From the NCBI GenBank assembly GCA_900546435.1, contig URCQ01000002.1, forward strand, positions 62,001-126,000: DNA of 64,000 bases, given 5' to 3'. Source of the stretch: an uncultured Pseudobutyrivibrio sp. GTDB lineage: Bacteria; Bacillota; Clostridia; Lachnospirales; Lachnospiraceae. The translations under genes and the position numbers were made by a program. Positions within the stretch are counted from its first letter, which is position 1, and the number at the start of each line of letters is the position of its first letter. Below the pieces are notes generated by a model that saw only the letters and a program-made list of their open reading frames with translations, was not told where the DNA came from and did not search any database. Positions 26,177 through 34,427 of the stretch are shown here, in pieces.

Positions 26177-26995
26177 ATGATTGATCGCGCAGGTATCTTA
26201 ATGGACAACGGGGCGAGGATTGCCTGTCATCGTGTTGAAGGTATGAATGACAATATGTCACATTCTCATTACCATACGTATTTTGAGCTCTACTTTTTAG
26301 AGGGTGGTGCACGTCATCACATCATGCAGGATCAACAGTACGAGACGAAAGTTGGCAGTTTCATGCTCTTCGCGCCATATATCATGCATTATTCTTTTTC
26401 CGATCATGATGTACCTTTCAAACGAACGGTGCTCTACTTTAAGGAAGACGCCATTTTGTCTCCCGCTCTGCTTTCTATGCTAAAAGAAGGCAGTGGGCTC
26501 TATGAACCAGAGCAGAAGATATCATCCAGCGTCCACTATTTATTGAATGAAATCCAGCGCGAGCAGGAACGCGATGACCCTCTCCATGAAGCAGCTATGC
26601 AAAATCTGTTAAACACACTGCTTCTTGCGATTATGCGCAGTACAAGCGCTGCTCCAAAGCCAGAGACACAAAGCCGCATGGCAAAAGTCATTTCTTATAT
26701 TGAAAAGAACTACCAGCATGAATTACGTTTACAGGATATTGCTGAGGAGTTCTATGTCAGCGAATATTATTTGTGTCACGAATTTAAAAAATACACAAAC
26801 CGCACTATTGTGCAGTACATCAACGCCCTTCGTATACTACATGCCCAGCGACTCATTACAGAAAGCGACCTCAATTTTACCAAGATAGCAGAACAAACGG
26901 GATTTTCTTCGCTAACGCATTTTAACCGTACCTTCAAATCCATTGTTGGCACTTCTCCATCTGCGTATCGCAAGACAAATCCAAAACAAGTCTAA
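26177..26995 (+). CDS. AraC-family transcriptional regulator
   Basis: A 272-residue regulator with an N-terminal cupin sugar-sensing domain (SHYHTYFELYFLEGG, residues about 30-45) and a C-terminal double helix-turn-helix (about 170-268; LRLQDIAEEFYVSEYYLCHEFKKYT, then FTKIAEQTGFSSLTHFNRTFK). AAAAGGAGG precedes the ATG. It is divergent from the esterase-GPH-GH31 cluster and followed 26 bases later by an alpha/beta hydrolase, so it probably activates both sides in response to the imported sugar. Confidence 0.92.
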   Translation: MIDRAGILMDNGARIACHRVEGMNDNMSHSHYHTYFELYFLEGGARHHIMQDQQYETKVGSFMLFAPYIMHYSFSDHDVPFKRTVLYFKEDAILSPALLSMLKEGSGLYEPEQKISSSVHYLLNEIQREQERDDPLHEAAMQNLLNTLLLAIMRSTSAAPKPETQSRMAKVISYIEKNYQHELRLQDIAEEFYVSEYYLCHEFKKYTNRTIVQYINALRILHAQRLITESDLNFTKIAEQTGFSSLTHFNRTFKSIVGTSPSAYRKTNPKQV

Positions 26996-27021
26996 ATCAT
27001 TGTAAAAGGAGAACACATCAT

Positions 27022-28032
27022 ATGAATTATCATGAAATTTCACCAGAAATGACCATCGGCGACCTCGTAAAATCTAATGTATACGGAGATTTTGCCAACT
27101 ATATTTTTACAGATATGACACCAGATCACTGGAACTGCCCTTTAAAAGACTATGGATATGAAAAAGTCGGATTCGAACAGACACTCCATCGCATGGAAGA
27201 GCTTGCCTCAACAAAAGACCAATATGTTTATCATATCTATGATGAGGAAACACGCCTTTCCCAGTGGGACAAAGAGAAGCCGGTGCTTCTGCACTTTCCG
27301 GGACCAGAAGCTGGTCTTCCTTATGCTGTTGTCATTCCAGGCGGTGGCTTTAACCGTCAATGGGGCTTGATTGAAGGCATGGCCATTGCGGCTGAACTCA
27401 ATCGTCAAGGTTATACGGCTTTTGTTTTATACTATCGCACCAAAATCGAACCTGTCATTCCAAAAGCCATTGAAGATATGCACCAGGCCATCCGATTTAT
27501 CGAAGAGCATGCTTCCACTTTTTCTGTACAAAAAGGACATTACATCTTAGGTGGATTCTCTGCGGGAGCAACACTTGCCGGAGAAATGGGATCTACGAAT
27601 TTCGGTTGGAAAACCGCTGGTCTTCCAAAACCGGAAATGATTTTCCTCGGCTATACAGCGATTGACATGAAGCTGTTTTTTGATACCTATCAAAAATTTC
27701 CTCTTGGTCATCCGGCACATACCGGCATGAGCGACTTTTTGCGACGCATTGGTGGACCGGAATTCACATGGGATGATCTTGCACCTTATCATCTCGTTGA
27801 TTTTATGGATGAAACCTATCCCCCTGTCTATCTGACAGCAAACGAAGACGATGGCACCGTACCTTTTTCCAACAGCCTTCTGATGGAAGCTGCCTGCAAA
27901 AAATCTGGCATTCCATGTCAATGTAAATTTGGTAAAACAGGCGGTCACAGTTATGGGCTTGGCGTGGGACTTTCCGTGGAAGGGTGGCTGAAGGATGCCC
28001 TTGCTTTTTGGAAATCTCTCCCTTCCGACTAA
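27022..28032 (+). CDS. Alpha/beta hydrolase, probable carbohydrate esterase
   Basis: A 336-residue cytoplasmic hydrolase of the BD-FAE/xylan-esterase type. Oxyanion motif VIPGGGF is at residues 104-110, nucleophile elbow GGFSAGA places Ser180, ANEDDGTVPF holds the acid and GGHSYG the catalytic His. A 75-residue N-terminal extension is unlike simple esterases. It follows araC by 26 bases with AAAAGGAG ahead and is therefore in its transcript. The likely role is deacylation of hemicellulose oligosaccharides imported by the neighbouring GPH transporter. Confidence 0.8.
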   Translation: MNYHEISPEMTIGDLVKSNVYGDFANYIFTDMTPDHWNCPLKDYGYEKVGFEQTLHRMEELASTKDQYVYHIYDEETRLSQWDKEKPVLLHFPGPEAGLPYAVVIPGGGFNRQWGLIEGMAIAAELNRQGYTAFVLYYRTKIEPVIPKAIEDMHQAIRFIEEHASTFSVQKGHYILGGFSAGATLAGEMGSTNFGWKTAGLPKPEMIFLGYTAIDMKLFFDTYQKFPLGHPAHTGMSDFLRRIGGPEFTWDDLAPYHLVDFMDETYPPVYLTANEDDGTVPFSNSLLMEAACKKSGIPCQCKFGKTGGHSYGLGVGLSVEGWLKDALAFWKSLPSD

Positions 28033-28161
28033 TTGTGCACAAATAACAAAAGAACTATTGCAAGCATTCCTTTCTTTTATTAAAATAATACATATATATG
28101 CATTTCTATAGAAAATGAATGCACGATACTGTATGACACGTAACGATAAAGGAGTTATGAC

Positions 28162-30264
28162 ATGGAATACGACGAAAGTCTTTTTAAAGCAAGAGCCAAC
28201 AAACGCGCGCGCAATATCTGGCTGGTTTTTTCGCTGCTTCTGACAGCAAATTACGGTGCTGATTTATCAAATGGGCTAAGAACACCCGGTTACTATATTG
28301 TGTTTCTTTTACTATGCTGGGTACCTTTTTTCTCCGGTCAGATTCTTATGAAAGTACAAGGGGCCGATACAGACCGTTATCGTTATGATCTTTCTATCGG
28401 TTATGGCATTTTTTATCTATTTGTCATCTGTACGACGGACTCACCCATCGCATTCACATATGCACTTCCGGTGACCAGTCTTTTGGTACTTTACAAGGAC
28501 AAACGCTTTATGAAATACTGCGGCATCATCAATACTGCCATGGTTATTTTCAGTTGTGCTTTCCACTATTTCCAGGGTTATAACACAGACGCTGATCTAA
28601 AAAATTATCAGCTGCAGATTGCCTGCATTATTTTATGTTATGTCTGCTATGTACGTTCCATCCAGCACTTAAATGACTCCGATGGTGCTATGACAGACAG
28701 TATTAAGTCGGATTTACAACGTGTCGTAACCACTGTTGAAAAAGTAAAAAATGCCAGCAACTCTATTCTAGATGGCGTAACCGTTGTCCGTGAGCTGGCT
28801 TCTGAAAATAAGCATGGCGCTGATGTTGTTATGCTTGGCATGAATGAATTAACTGGAAACAATACACAATTACAGGATCGCACCTCCTCTTCCATGGATA
28901 TGACAACTGACATCAACGCACAGGTGCAACATGTTGCTGCCATGATTGAGGAAATGGTAGAACTTACCCGCGAATCCGGCGTGCATGCCCAAAACAGTTC
29001 CTCTGATCTGGATAGTCTGATGGAAACCACACAGCTGATGTCCACATTATCTTCTGAGGTAGATCAGGTCCTGCATGACTTTAAAGACGAATTTGAGATG
29101 GTAAAAGAAGAAACGGGAACCATCGACAACATTTCCAGTCAAACCAATCTTTTGGCGCTGAATGCCTCCATCGAAGCGGCAAGAGCAGGAGAAGCCGGCA
29201 AGGGCTTTGCCGTAGTTGCCGAGGAAATCCGCAAACTAAGCGCAGAGACCAGTGCTTCTTCGGGTCAGATCCGCGATGCACTGATCCATTTGGAAGAGAC
29301 TTCTGCAAAAATGATGACCTCTATGGGAAAAACACTGGAACTTATTCAGCAGACGATGGATAAGGTAATGCAAACCGGTGAAAATGTCAAAAAAATCAAT
29401 GCAGATTCTTCTCAGTTAGGGGATCATATCCAGGATATCGATTCCGCAATGCGTGAAGTAGAGACTTCGAATTCCCAGCTTGTAGAGAACATGGAAGAAG
29501 TATCCGGTATCATGAACCACATGACCCATTGTATCAATGATTCGGATGAAACGAGCAAACGTATGCTTAGCAAATACGAAGAAAGTGCAAATAATATTGA
29601 TTCCATCGAAACTGTTATTGAAGGTCTTATGTGTGAACTTGGTTTTGGTGGATTTATGGGCATTGAAGACGTGCATGCCGGCATGAAAGTGATCGTAACA
29701 CTGGAAAACGAGAACGAGGCGCGTCACGGTGAATTATTGGAACAGACAAAAGATGGTCTTACCATAAAGTTAAACGATAACTTACTTCTCAGCAATCCTT
29801 GCAGGTGTGAAGCACAGGTCGTTGTTGGCAATGTTCTCTACTGTTGGAGTAAAGCAACCTTGCAGACAAATAAAAACGACAACAAGCATTATGACGTAAT
29901 CATTACAGGTCGTCCGCGTATCAATAACCGACGTAAATATCCACGCATTGATGCCAACAATAGTTGTAGTATTACGCTTCAGAGTACAGGTGCGCGCTAT
30001 CAGGGACATCTTGATAACATCAGTGCCAACGGTTTTGCTTTTATATCAAACGATCCTGTATTCCTGGATGCCAAGGGCGAAACTGTTATCATTACCATTG
30101 ATAACTTTGCTCTTGCGTCACACAACGTATTGGAAGGTCGCATCATCCGATGCTCAGATCACGATGGCACCTACATCGTTGGCTGTCAGATGCCAGATGA
30201 TAATGTTTATATTATGGAATATATCGAAAGCCGCCTGCGTGATGGGGCTACGAGTTTTCAGTAA
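28162..30264 (+). CDS. Methyl-accepting chemotaxis-type receptor with C-terminal PilZ domain
   Basis: A 700-residue membrane protein. The N-terminus (about residues 15-170) holds roughly six hydrophobic helices with no large extracellular sensor. A chemoreceptor signalling domain follows (about 195-480) with the conserved hairpin tip QTNLLALNASIEAARAGEAGKGFAVVAEEIRKL. After a YcgR-N-like segment (about 500-585) comes a PilZ domain (about 585-695). Both c-di-GMP signature motifs are present: RKYPR (RxxxR) near 590 and NISANG ([D/N]xSxxG) near 618. The fusion would let c-di-GMP modulate chemotaxis signalling or be read by a receptor-like scaffold. AAAGGAG precedes the ATG. The window has no other che or flagellar genes. 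Confidence 0.9.
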   Translation: MEYDESLFKARANKRARNIWLVFSLLLTANYGADLSNGLRTPGYYIVFLLLCWVPFFSGQILMKVQGADTDRYRYDLSIGYGIFYLFVICTTDSPIAFTYALPVTSLLVLYKDKRFMKYCGIINTAMVIFSCAFHYFQGYNTDADLKNYQLQIACIILCYVCYVRSIQHLNDSDGAMTDSIKSDLQRVVTTVEKVKNASNSILDGVTVVRELASENKHGADVVMLGMNELTGNNTQLQDRTSSSMDMTTDINAQVQHVAAMIEEMVELTRESGVHAQNSSSDLDSLMETTQLMSTLSSEVDQVLHDFKDEFEMVKEETGTIDNISSQTNLLALNASIEAARAGEAGKGFAVVAEEIRKLSAETSASSGQIRDALIHLEETSAKMMTSMGKTLELIQQTMDKVMQTGENVKKINADSSQLGDHIQDIDSAMREVETSNSQLVENMEEVSGIMNHMTHCINDSDETSKRMLSKYEESANNIDSIETVIEGLMCELGFGGFMGIEDVHAGMKVIVTLENENEARHGELLEQTKDGLTIKLNDNLLLSNPCRCEAQVVVGNVLYCWSKATLQTNKNDNKHYDVIITGRPRINNRRKYPRIDANNSCSITLQSTGARYQGHLDNISANGFAFISNDPVFLDAKGETVIITIDNFALASHNVLEGRIIRCSDHDGTYIVGCQMPDDNVYIMEYIESRLRDGATSFQ

Positions 30265-30294
30265 GTCTTCAGACTTCCTAAATATCAAAAATGT

Positions 30295-30341
30295 GCTAAA
30301 AAGTCCGGGATAACCTTTTTCTTACGGTCATCCCGGACTTT
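30295..30341 (-). terminator. Convergent terminator between the chemoreceptor and sialate esterase genes
   Basis: Perfect twelve-base arms AAAGTCCGGGAT (30300-30311) and ATCCCGGACTTT (30330-30341). On the minus strand TTTTTAG follows, so it mainly ends the esterase transcript; the plus-strand tail is weaker. Confidence 0.85.
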
Positions 30342-30358
30342 CTTACAGCCACAACTTC

Positions 30359-31972
30359 TTAACAACGCGTTTCAAACGGAATAGCAGGAATTCCTGCTGC
30401 ATTAAACAAATTCACCTGATACCAGGCATCTCTTGCAAAACGAATCTGTAAAGAACCCTCTGTCATTTCTTCCAATCTCAAAACCAGACTGTCTCCGTCT
30501 ACCAAAGCCTGATAAGAAATTTCTCTGCCATTCTCAAGCACTGACAAGGCATTGATGGAATCTCCTGCGATCTCAAGCCCTTCTTTTGCATATGCCATCT
30601 TTATACGGATCGTATCACCCTCACGTTTTATCCCTTCCGGTCTCGGTGCCTCGCAGAGGATATCCTCTCCATATAGATATTTTCTTGCCAAAAGCGCCAA
30701 GCGATGTCCCACCGTGCGCTTATCTTTCGGATGAATATCATGTTCTTCGCCGACATCAGCAATAGATGCCATATATAGGCCATCGACTGTTTTTGCTGCT
30801 TCTTCCTGACAGCGACGGATTGTCGCATAATCCAGATTGGTCTGCATCATCCAGTCTCTCCAGCCCGGCAACTGCACCTCAAAAAACGGAAGTGCTTCGT
30901 CCTTCCATAATTTGCGCCAATCACTGACCAGTCCCTTCATCATATCGGTATAAAGCGACTGCAAGCCCGGCACATCATCGCTCTCGCCCTGATACCAAAG
31001 TACCCCACGTGCAGAAAATGGGGCAATCTGCTTTACCATATGCTCATATAAAATTCCCGGCATAGTTCTGGCGTCTACATATTCTATACGATAGGCTTCC
31101 ATTGTTTTTGCCATCATCTCCTGCAGCGATGCATTCTCATCGAGTCCCAATGCCTTTTTCTGCTCTGCCAGTGCCTCAGGTGACATACTTTCCAGCCCCT
31201 TTTGTGCCATATCCATCATGGCTTTTCCGATTTCTTCCATGGATGGTGTTCTCGGAAGAACCACCTGATCAAAAGGACTCAGGCAAGGCTTTCCTGCATC
31301 GCTCTGCGGATCTGCCTTCCTCTCCGCCCAGAACTGCTCCATATCCTTGCCTTCCACTGACTTTTCCCACTTTTCCATCCATGGTTTTCCTACACGTTCC
31401 ACAGTATCCTGGTCCATCCATGCACAACTGTAGGTACCGCCCCAGTTGCATCCTATAATACCGACCGGAACGCCGACCTTTTCTCGGATTTCCTTTGCGA
31501 AATAAAAAGCCACGGCAGAAAAATATCCCAAATCCTCCTCTGATGTGGCTCTGCGCCATCTGCCTACTGCACTGTAATCAAAGTCGCTATCCTGTTCCTC
31601 ATAAAACTTCTTTGGTACATCAAAAAAGCGCAACTCATGATCATCCAGCCCCATGACCTGCTCATGATATTTTTCATAGCGCAGAGGGAATTCCATATTA
31701 GACTGTCCGCCGGCAATGTAAACCTCACCGATTGCTATATCTTCCAGAGTCATTGTCTCTATCCCATCACTCACCTGCAGCATCTCTGACGCAGAAGCCT
31801 CGAGGGGCTCGATTTTCAGGCAAAAATGACCTGTTTCATCTGCCATTACCTCAGCGCTCTTTCCCTGAATCTCAGCCCTTACCATCTGATTTGGCTGACT
31901 CTCTCCCCAGATATATACTGGTTTTTGTCTCTGTAAAACCATCCCATTTGAAAATACTTTTGCAAGTTTCAT
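30359..31972 (-). CDS. Sialate O-acetylesterase-type (SASA/DUF303) carbohydrate esterase
   Basis: A 537-residue GDS-like esterase. An N-terminal Ig-like segment leads to block I, AGGQSNMEFPL, with Ser91 as nucleophile. The central NWGGTYSCAWMD and ARGVLWYQGESD blocks are typical of the family, and the Asp/His block is near HDIHPKDKR. Members remove acetyl groups from sialic acids or from xylan and pectin sugars. No signal peptide is present, so the substrate is cytoplasmic. It lies about 60 bases downstream of a BD-FAE-like esterase on the same strand and could be its operon partner. Confidence 0.88.
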   Translation of the reverse strand: MKLAKVFSNGMVLQRQKPVYIWGESQPNQMVRAEIQGKSAEVMADETGHFCLKIEPLEASASEMLQVSDGIETMTLEDIAIGEVYIAGGQSNMEFPLRYEKYHEQVMGLDDHELRFFDVPKKFYEEQDSDFDYSAVGRWRRATSEEDLGYFSAVAFYFAKEIREKVGVPVGIIGCNWGGTYSCAWMDQDTVERVGKPWMEKWEKSVEGKDMEQFWAERKADPQSDAGKPCLSPFDQVVLPRTPSMEEIGKAMMDMAQKGLESMSPEALAEQKKALGLDENASLQEMMAKTMEAYRIEYVDARTMPGILYEHMVKQIAPFSARGVLWYQGESDDVPGLQSLYTDMMKGLVSDWRKLWKDEALPFFEVQLPGWRDWMMQTNLDYATIRRCQEEAAKTVDGLYMASIADVGEEHDIHPKDKRTVGHRLALLARKYLYGEDILCEAPRPEGIKREGDTIRIKMAYAKEGLEIAGDSINALSVLENGREISYQALVDGDSLVLRLEEMTEGSLQIRFARDAWYQVNLFNAAGIPAIPFETRC

Positions 31973-32034
31973 TTCCTACCTCCATCTGACTCTATTTGTG
32001 TGGTATCTCCACCTTAATCATACAATACTGATCT

Positions 32035-33081
32035 TTACTTGTTCGGAATCTGACGCAATTGCTCATCCACCTGATCGATCAAATCTTGCGACATTCCCGC
32101 ATAAGTAACAGCATAGGTTAACAAATGTCGCAGGGTCATAAGTTTTAACGCCTCCATCATGGCTGCTCCATCTACCTGGGCTGCCTGCTCCTGACCTTGT
32201 CCTGCACTCATATGCATAATTGGCTCAATGATCTTCATCGCTTCCGGCTTTCCGGACAAATAGGCCATGGTACAGTCAACGTTTAAGAATGGCTCACGAT
32301 TTCCATTGATACTTTTTGAAAAACGTGGCTGCTTCATCTGCCCATTCGCAAAATCTCCCATAATATCCTTAAGCCACTCGATAGAATCTGCCACCCAATG
32401 CGGCACACGATTGCAGTATTCCTCTGGATTTGGAACTACCGATGTATTACATACGCTATAGCCATGCGATCCATGGGAATAAATATGACTTTCAAACATA
32501 ATCTCATGCTTCTCAAGAGCATCCAACAGATGTATCGTGTTCTTTACCGGTACCACGTTATCTGTTCTCGTTGCAAACACAAAGCAAGGACAGGTGTTTT
32601 CATCCACTGCTGCAATAACATCCGGCGCTGTCTTCTCATAAATCTTGGCACAATCTCCTTCAATAACAGGATAACCCAGAATCGCCGCATATGGACGATG
32701 CTGACTCATCGTTGCCGCACTGGCTGCCAGATGTCCACCGGCGGAGAACCCGATTACCACGATCTTATCCGTCAGGACTTTCCACTCATCTGCTCGCTCC
32801 TCAATCAAAGCCATGGCCTGCTCATAATCATCTAATGGATTCGGCCAAACAGAATCCTCTCCCACCGAATAGCGCAGGATAAAAGCCTGATAGCCTGCCT
32901 CAAGATAAGGAAAGGCTACCGGATCTGCCTCTCTGTCAGAACACATAGAATAGCCCCCGCCCGGCAAAATCAACACAGCAGACCGCTTACTGATATGATT
33001 AAATTCTCCTTCCACCGGCTGTGTGTATGCTGTCAGCGTCACATTTCTTTCCCCATTCAATACGATTTTTTCTACGTCCAT
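32035..33081 (-). CDS. BD-FAE-like alpha/beta hydrolase with C-terminal extension
   Basis: A 348-residue hydrolase. Oxyanion motif LILPGGGYSMCSDRE is at about residues 37-51, the nucleophile elbow GFSAGGH places Ser113, and HGSHGYS carries the catalytic His near 205. The remaining ~120 residues form a helical extension not seen in simple acetyl-xylan esterases. AAAAGGAG precedes the start. It is divergent from a TetR regulator, which probably controls it and the sialate-esterase gene behind it. Confidence 0.82.
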   Translation of the reverse strand: MDVEKIVLNGERNVTLTAYTQPVEGEFNHISKRSAVLILPGGGYSMCSDREADPVAFPYLEAGYQAFILRYSVGEDSVWPNPLDDYEQAMALIEERADEWKVLTDKIVVIGFSAGGHLAASAATMSQHRPYAAILGYPVIEGDCAKIYEKTAPDVIAAVDENTCPCFVFATRTDNVVPVKNTIHLLDALEKHEIMFESHIYSHGSHGYSVCNTSVVPNPEEYCNRVPHWVADSIEWLKDIMGDFANGQMKQPRFSKSINGNREPFLNVDCTMAYLSGKPEAMKIIEPIMHMSAGQGQEQAAQVDGAAMMEALKLMTLRHLLTYAVTYAGMSQDLIDQVDEQLRQIPNK

Positions 33082-33252
33082 TTTCTTCTCCTTTTCGTTT
33101 TATAAAATGAATTAACATTATATTAACTCGTTTTACACTCTGTTTCAAGATATATTTGTTTTTTTCACAAGAAACGTGTTATACTAATGTAGAATTATAG
33201 GAATTTTATACAAAATCACACATTTTCCAAAAGTTAAAAGGGGATATTATAT

Positions 33253-33831
33253 ATGGATCAAACTGCTTATTTTGAACAGATGCGTCAGAAACGGCGCAGT
33301 GAAATCTTAGAAACGGCACGCCGGATGATACTGGATCAAGGGCTTTTTTCATTCTCTATGCAGGGATTGGCACAGACGCTGGATGTATCTACGGTCACAT
33401 TGTATAAATATTATAAGAATAGTATTGCGATCATTGAAGACCTTTACCAGGCAACCACCGGCACCTTATTCCAGTTCCCGGATCTTTTCCCCACACAAAA
33501 AAAGCCAGAAGATCTGGCTTTGGAGTATATTTCCCTGATCCTTGACGACATGATCTGCCGCCGGGAGGATTTTCGTCTGGTCATGACCCTTGGTCTCTAC
33601 ATCTATCCTGCCGATCCGGTAACAGAGATCCTGCCGGCAGAGCCTTTCTTGCAATACCTGCAAGAGACTCTGCCGCCGGAAGTCTGCGCTCTTTCGCGTG
33701 ATAATTCGGACTTTCTCTCCTTTGCCACAGATGCCTGCCTATCTTTTATGCAGGCTGTTGCTACCCAGAGCAAGCCGGATCTCAGGCAGATGAAAAAGCA
33801 ATTATTATTGTCTTTGTCACTGTGGTTTTAG
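33253..33831 (+). CDS. TetR-family transcriptional regulator
   Basis: A 192-residue regulator. The helix-turn-helix lies at about residues 14-60 (RRSEILETARRMILDQGLF, then MQGLAQTLDVSTVTLYKYY); the ligand domain is helical and undiagnostic. AAAAGGGG precedes the ATG. It is divergent from the two esterase genes, with AT-rich imperfect palindromic sequence between them around 33110-33125. A -35/-10 pair TTGTTT and TATACT stands upstream. Its 3' side abuts a stretch of broken genes. Confidence 0.87.
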   Translation: MDQTAYFEQMRQKRRSEILETARRMILDQGLFSFSMQGLAQTLDVSTVTLYKYYKNSIAIIEDLYQATTGTLFQFPDLFPTQKKPEDLALEYISLILDDMICRREDFRLVMTLGLYIYPADPVTEILPAEPFLQYLQETLPPEVCALSRDNSDFLSFATDACLSFMQAVATQSKPDLRQMKKQLLLSLSLWF

Positions 33832-33851
33832 CGCACAAAGGCATAACTACT

Positions 33852-34016
33852 TTACTGCTCTTTCATTTCTGCAATATTCTTCTGTACCTGAACCATACGG
33901 TCTTTGTCCAGTTCGTAAAACTTCATGGCAACGATATTACACAACCAACCGATAATAAGAATAACAGACTGGCTTGCGGCGGTCTGCGCCAGTTTGTCTG
34001 TTGCAAAGGATCTCAT
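33852..34016 (-). pseudogene. Remnant of a GPH/MFS sugar transporter (C-terminal tail only)
   Basis: A 54-codon minus-strand frame ends with the phrase IGWLCNIVAMKFYELDKDRMVQVQKNIAEMKEQ followed by TAA. A last membrane helix, then a YxLDKD-type linker and a charged tail, is how GPH sugar symporters end. Everything before the last helix is missing; upstream bases belong to an unrelated plus-strand frame. It precedes a TetR gene and a glycosidase gene, where a full transporter would be expected. Confidence 0.65.
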
Positions 34017-34365
34017 TTATGCACTCAATAAGATCAAAACAGATAAAGTAGATATGGATCAGTTTGTTTCCCAACTTTTCCGGGAACGCTATCTTTGCGC
34101 CCCAAGCAACCAGACCAGACAAAATCCGGAGCGCAACCTGGAACTGGAAGCTGAGATCTATGCTTCCGTCTACAATGCCATTGCCCATTATTACTCTTTT
34201 TCCGGTTCAAACGTCACGCTCTCCATCCCTCACATGGAGGAAGCACTTTGTCACGTTTTTTTGTACTCCATAGGAATTATCGAAAAACACTGTGAAGAGG
34301 ATGCTTTTTCCTATGTCATGGATACTGCAAAACAAGCGAAAGAAAGAAAAGAAAACTACCAATAA
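34017..34365 (+). pseudogene. Unidentified 3' gene fragment, helical protein
   Basis: The plus-strand frame ending at 34365 codes for about 110 residues after the transporter remnant, including ERNLELEAEIYASVYNAIAHYY and HMEEALCHVFLYSIGIIEKH. A possible ATG at 34054 has only a poor ribosome site. The sequence looks like the end of a helical regulator (TetR-like C-terminus is one guess) whose 5' part is gone. Alternatively it is a small working gene of 103 codons. I do not recognise the family. Confidence 0.4.
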
Positions 34366-34406
34366 AAAGATCGCTTAGGCTTGTTTTTACAGGCTTAAGC
34401 GATCTT
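34361..34406 (-). terminator. Terminator after the glycosidase gene
   Basis: Eleven-base arms AAGATCGCTTA (34367-34377) and TAAGCGATCTT (34396-34406) with an inner GGCTTG/CAGGCTT extension. TTTTTATT follows on the minus strand; on the plus strand CTTT follows, so it may work both ways. Confidence 0.8.
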
Positions 34407-34427
34407 CTTTATGCTATGCAGGATACG

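Noticed and set aside
28033..28161. Sigma-D promoter ahead of the chemoreceptor gene
   Set aside because: A CACGATAC stretch resembles the -10, but no TAAA lies at the right distance and only five of eight positions match.
33925..34016. Start of a plus-strand gene from 33925 (MATILHNQP...)
   Set aside because: This part is the antisense of a recognisable transporter C-terminus; only the sequence after about 34017 could belong to a plus-strand protein.
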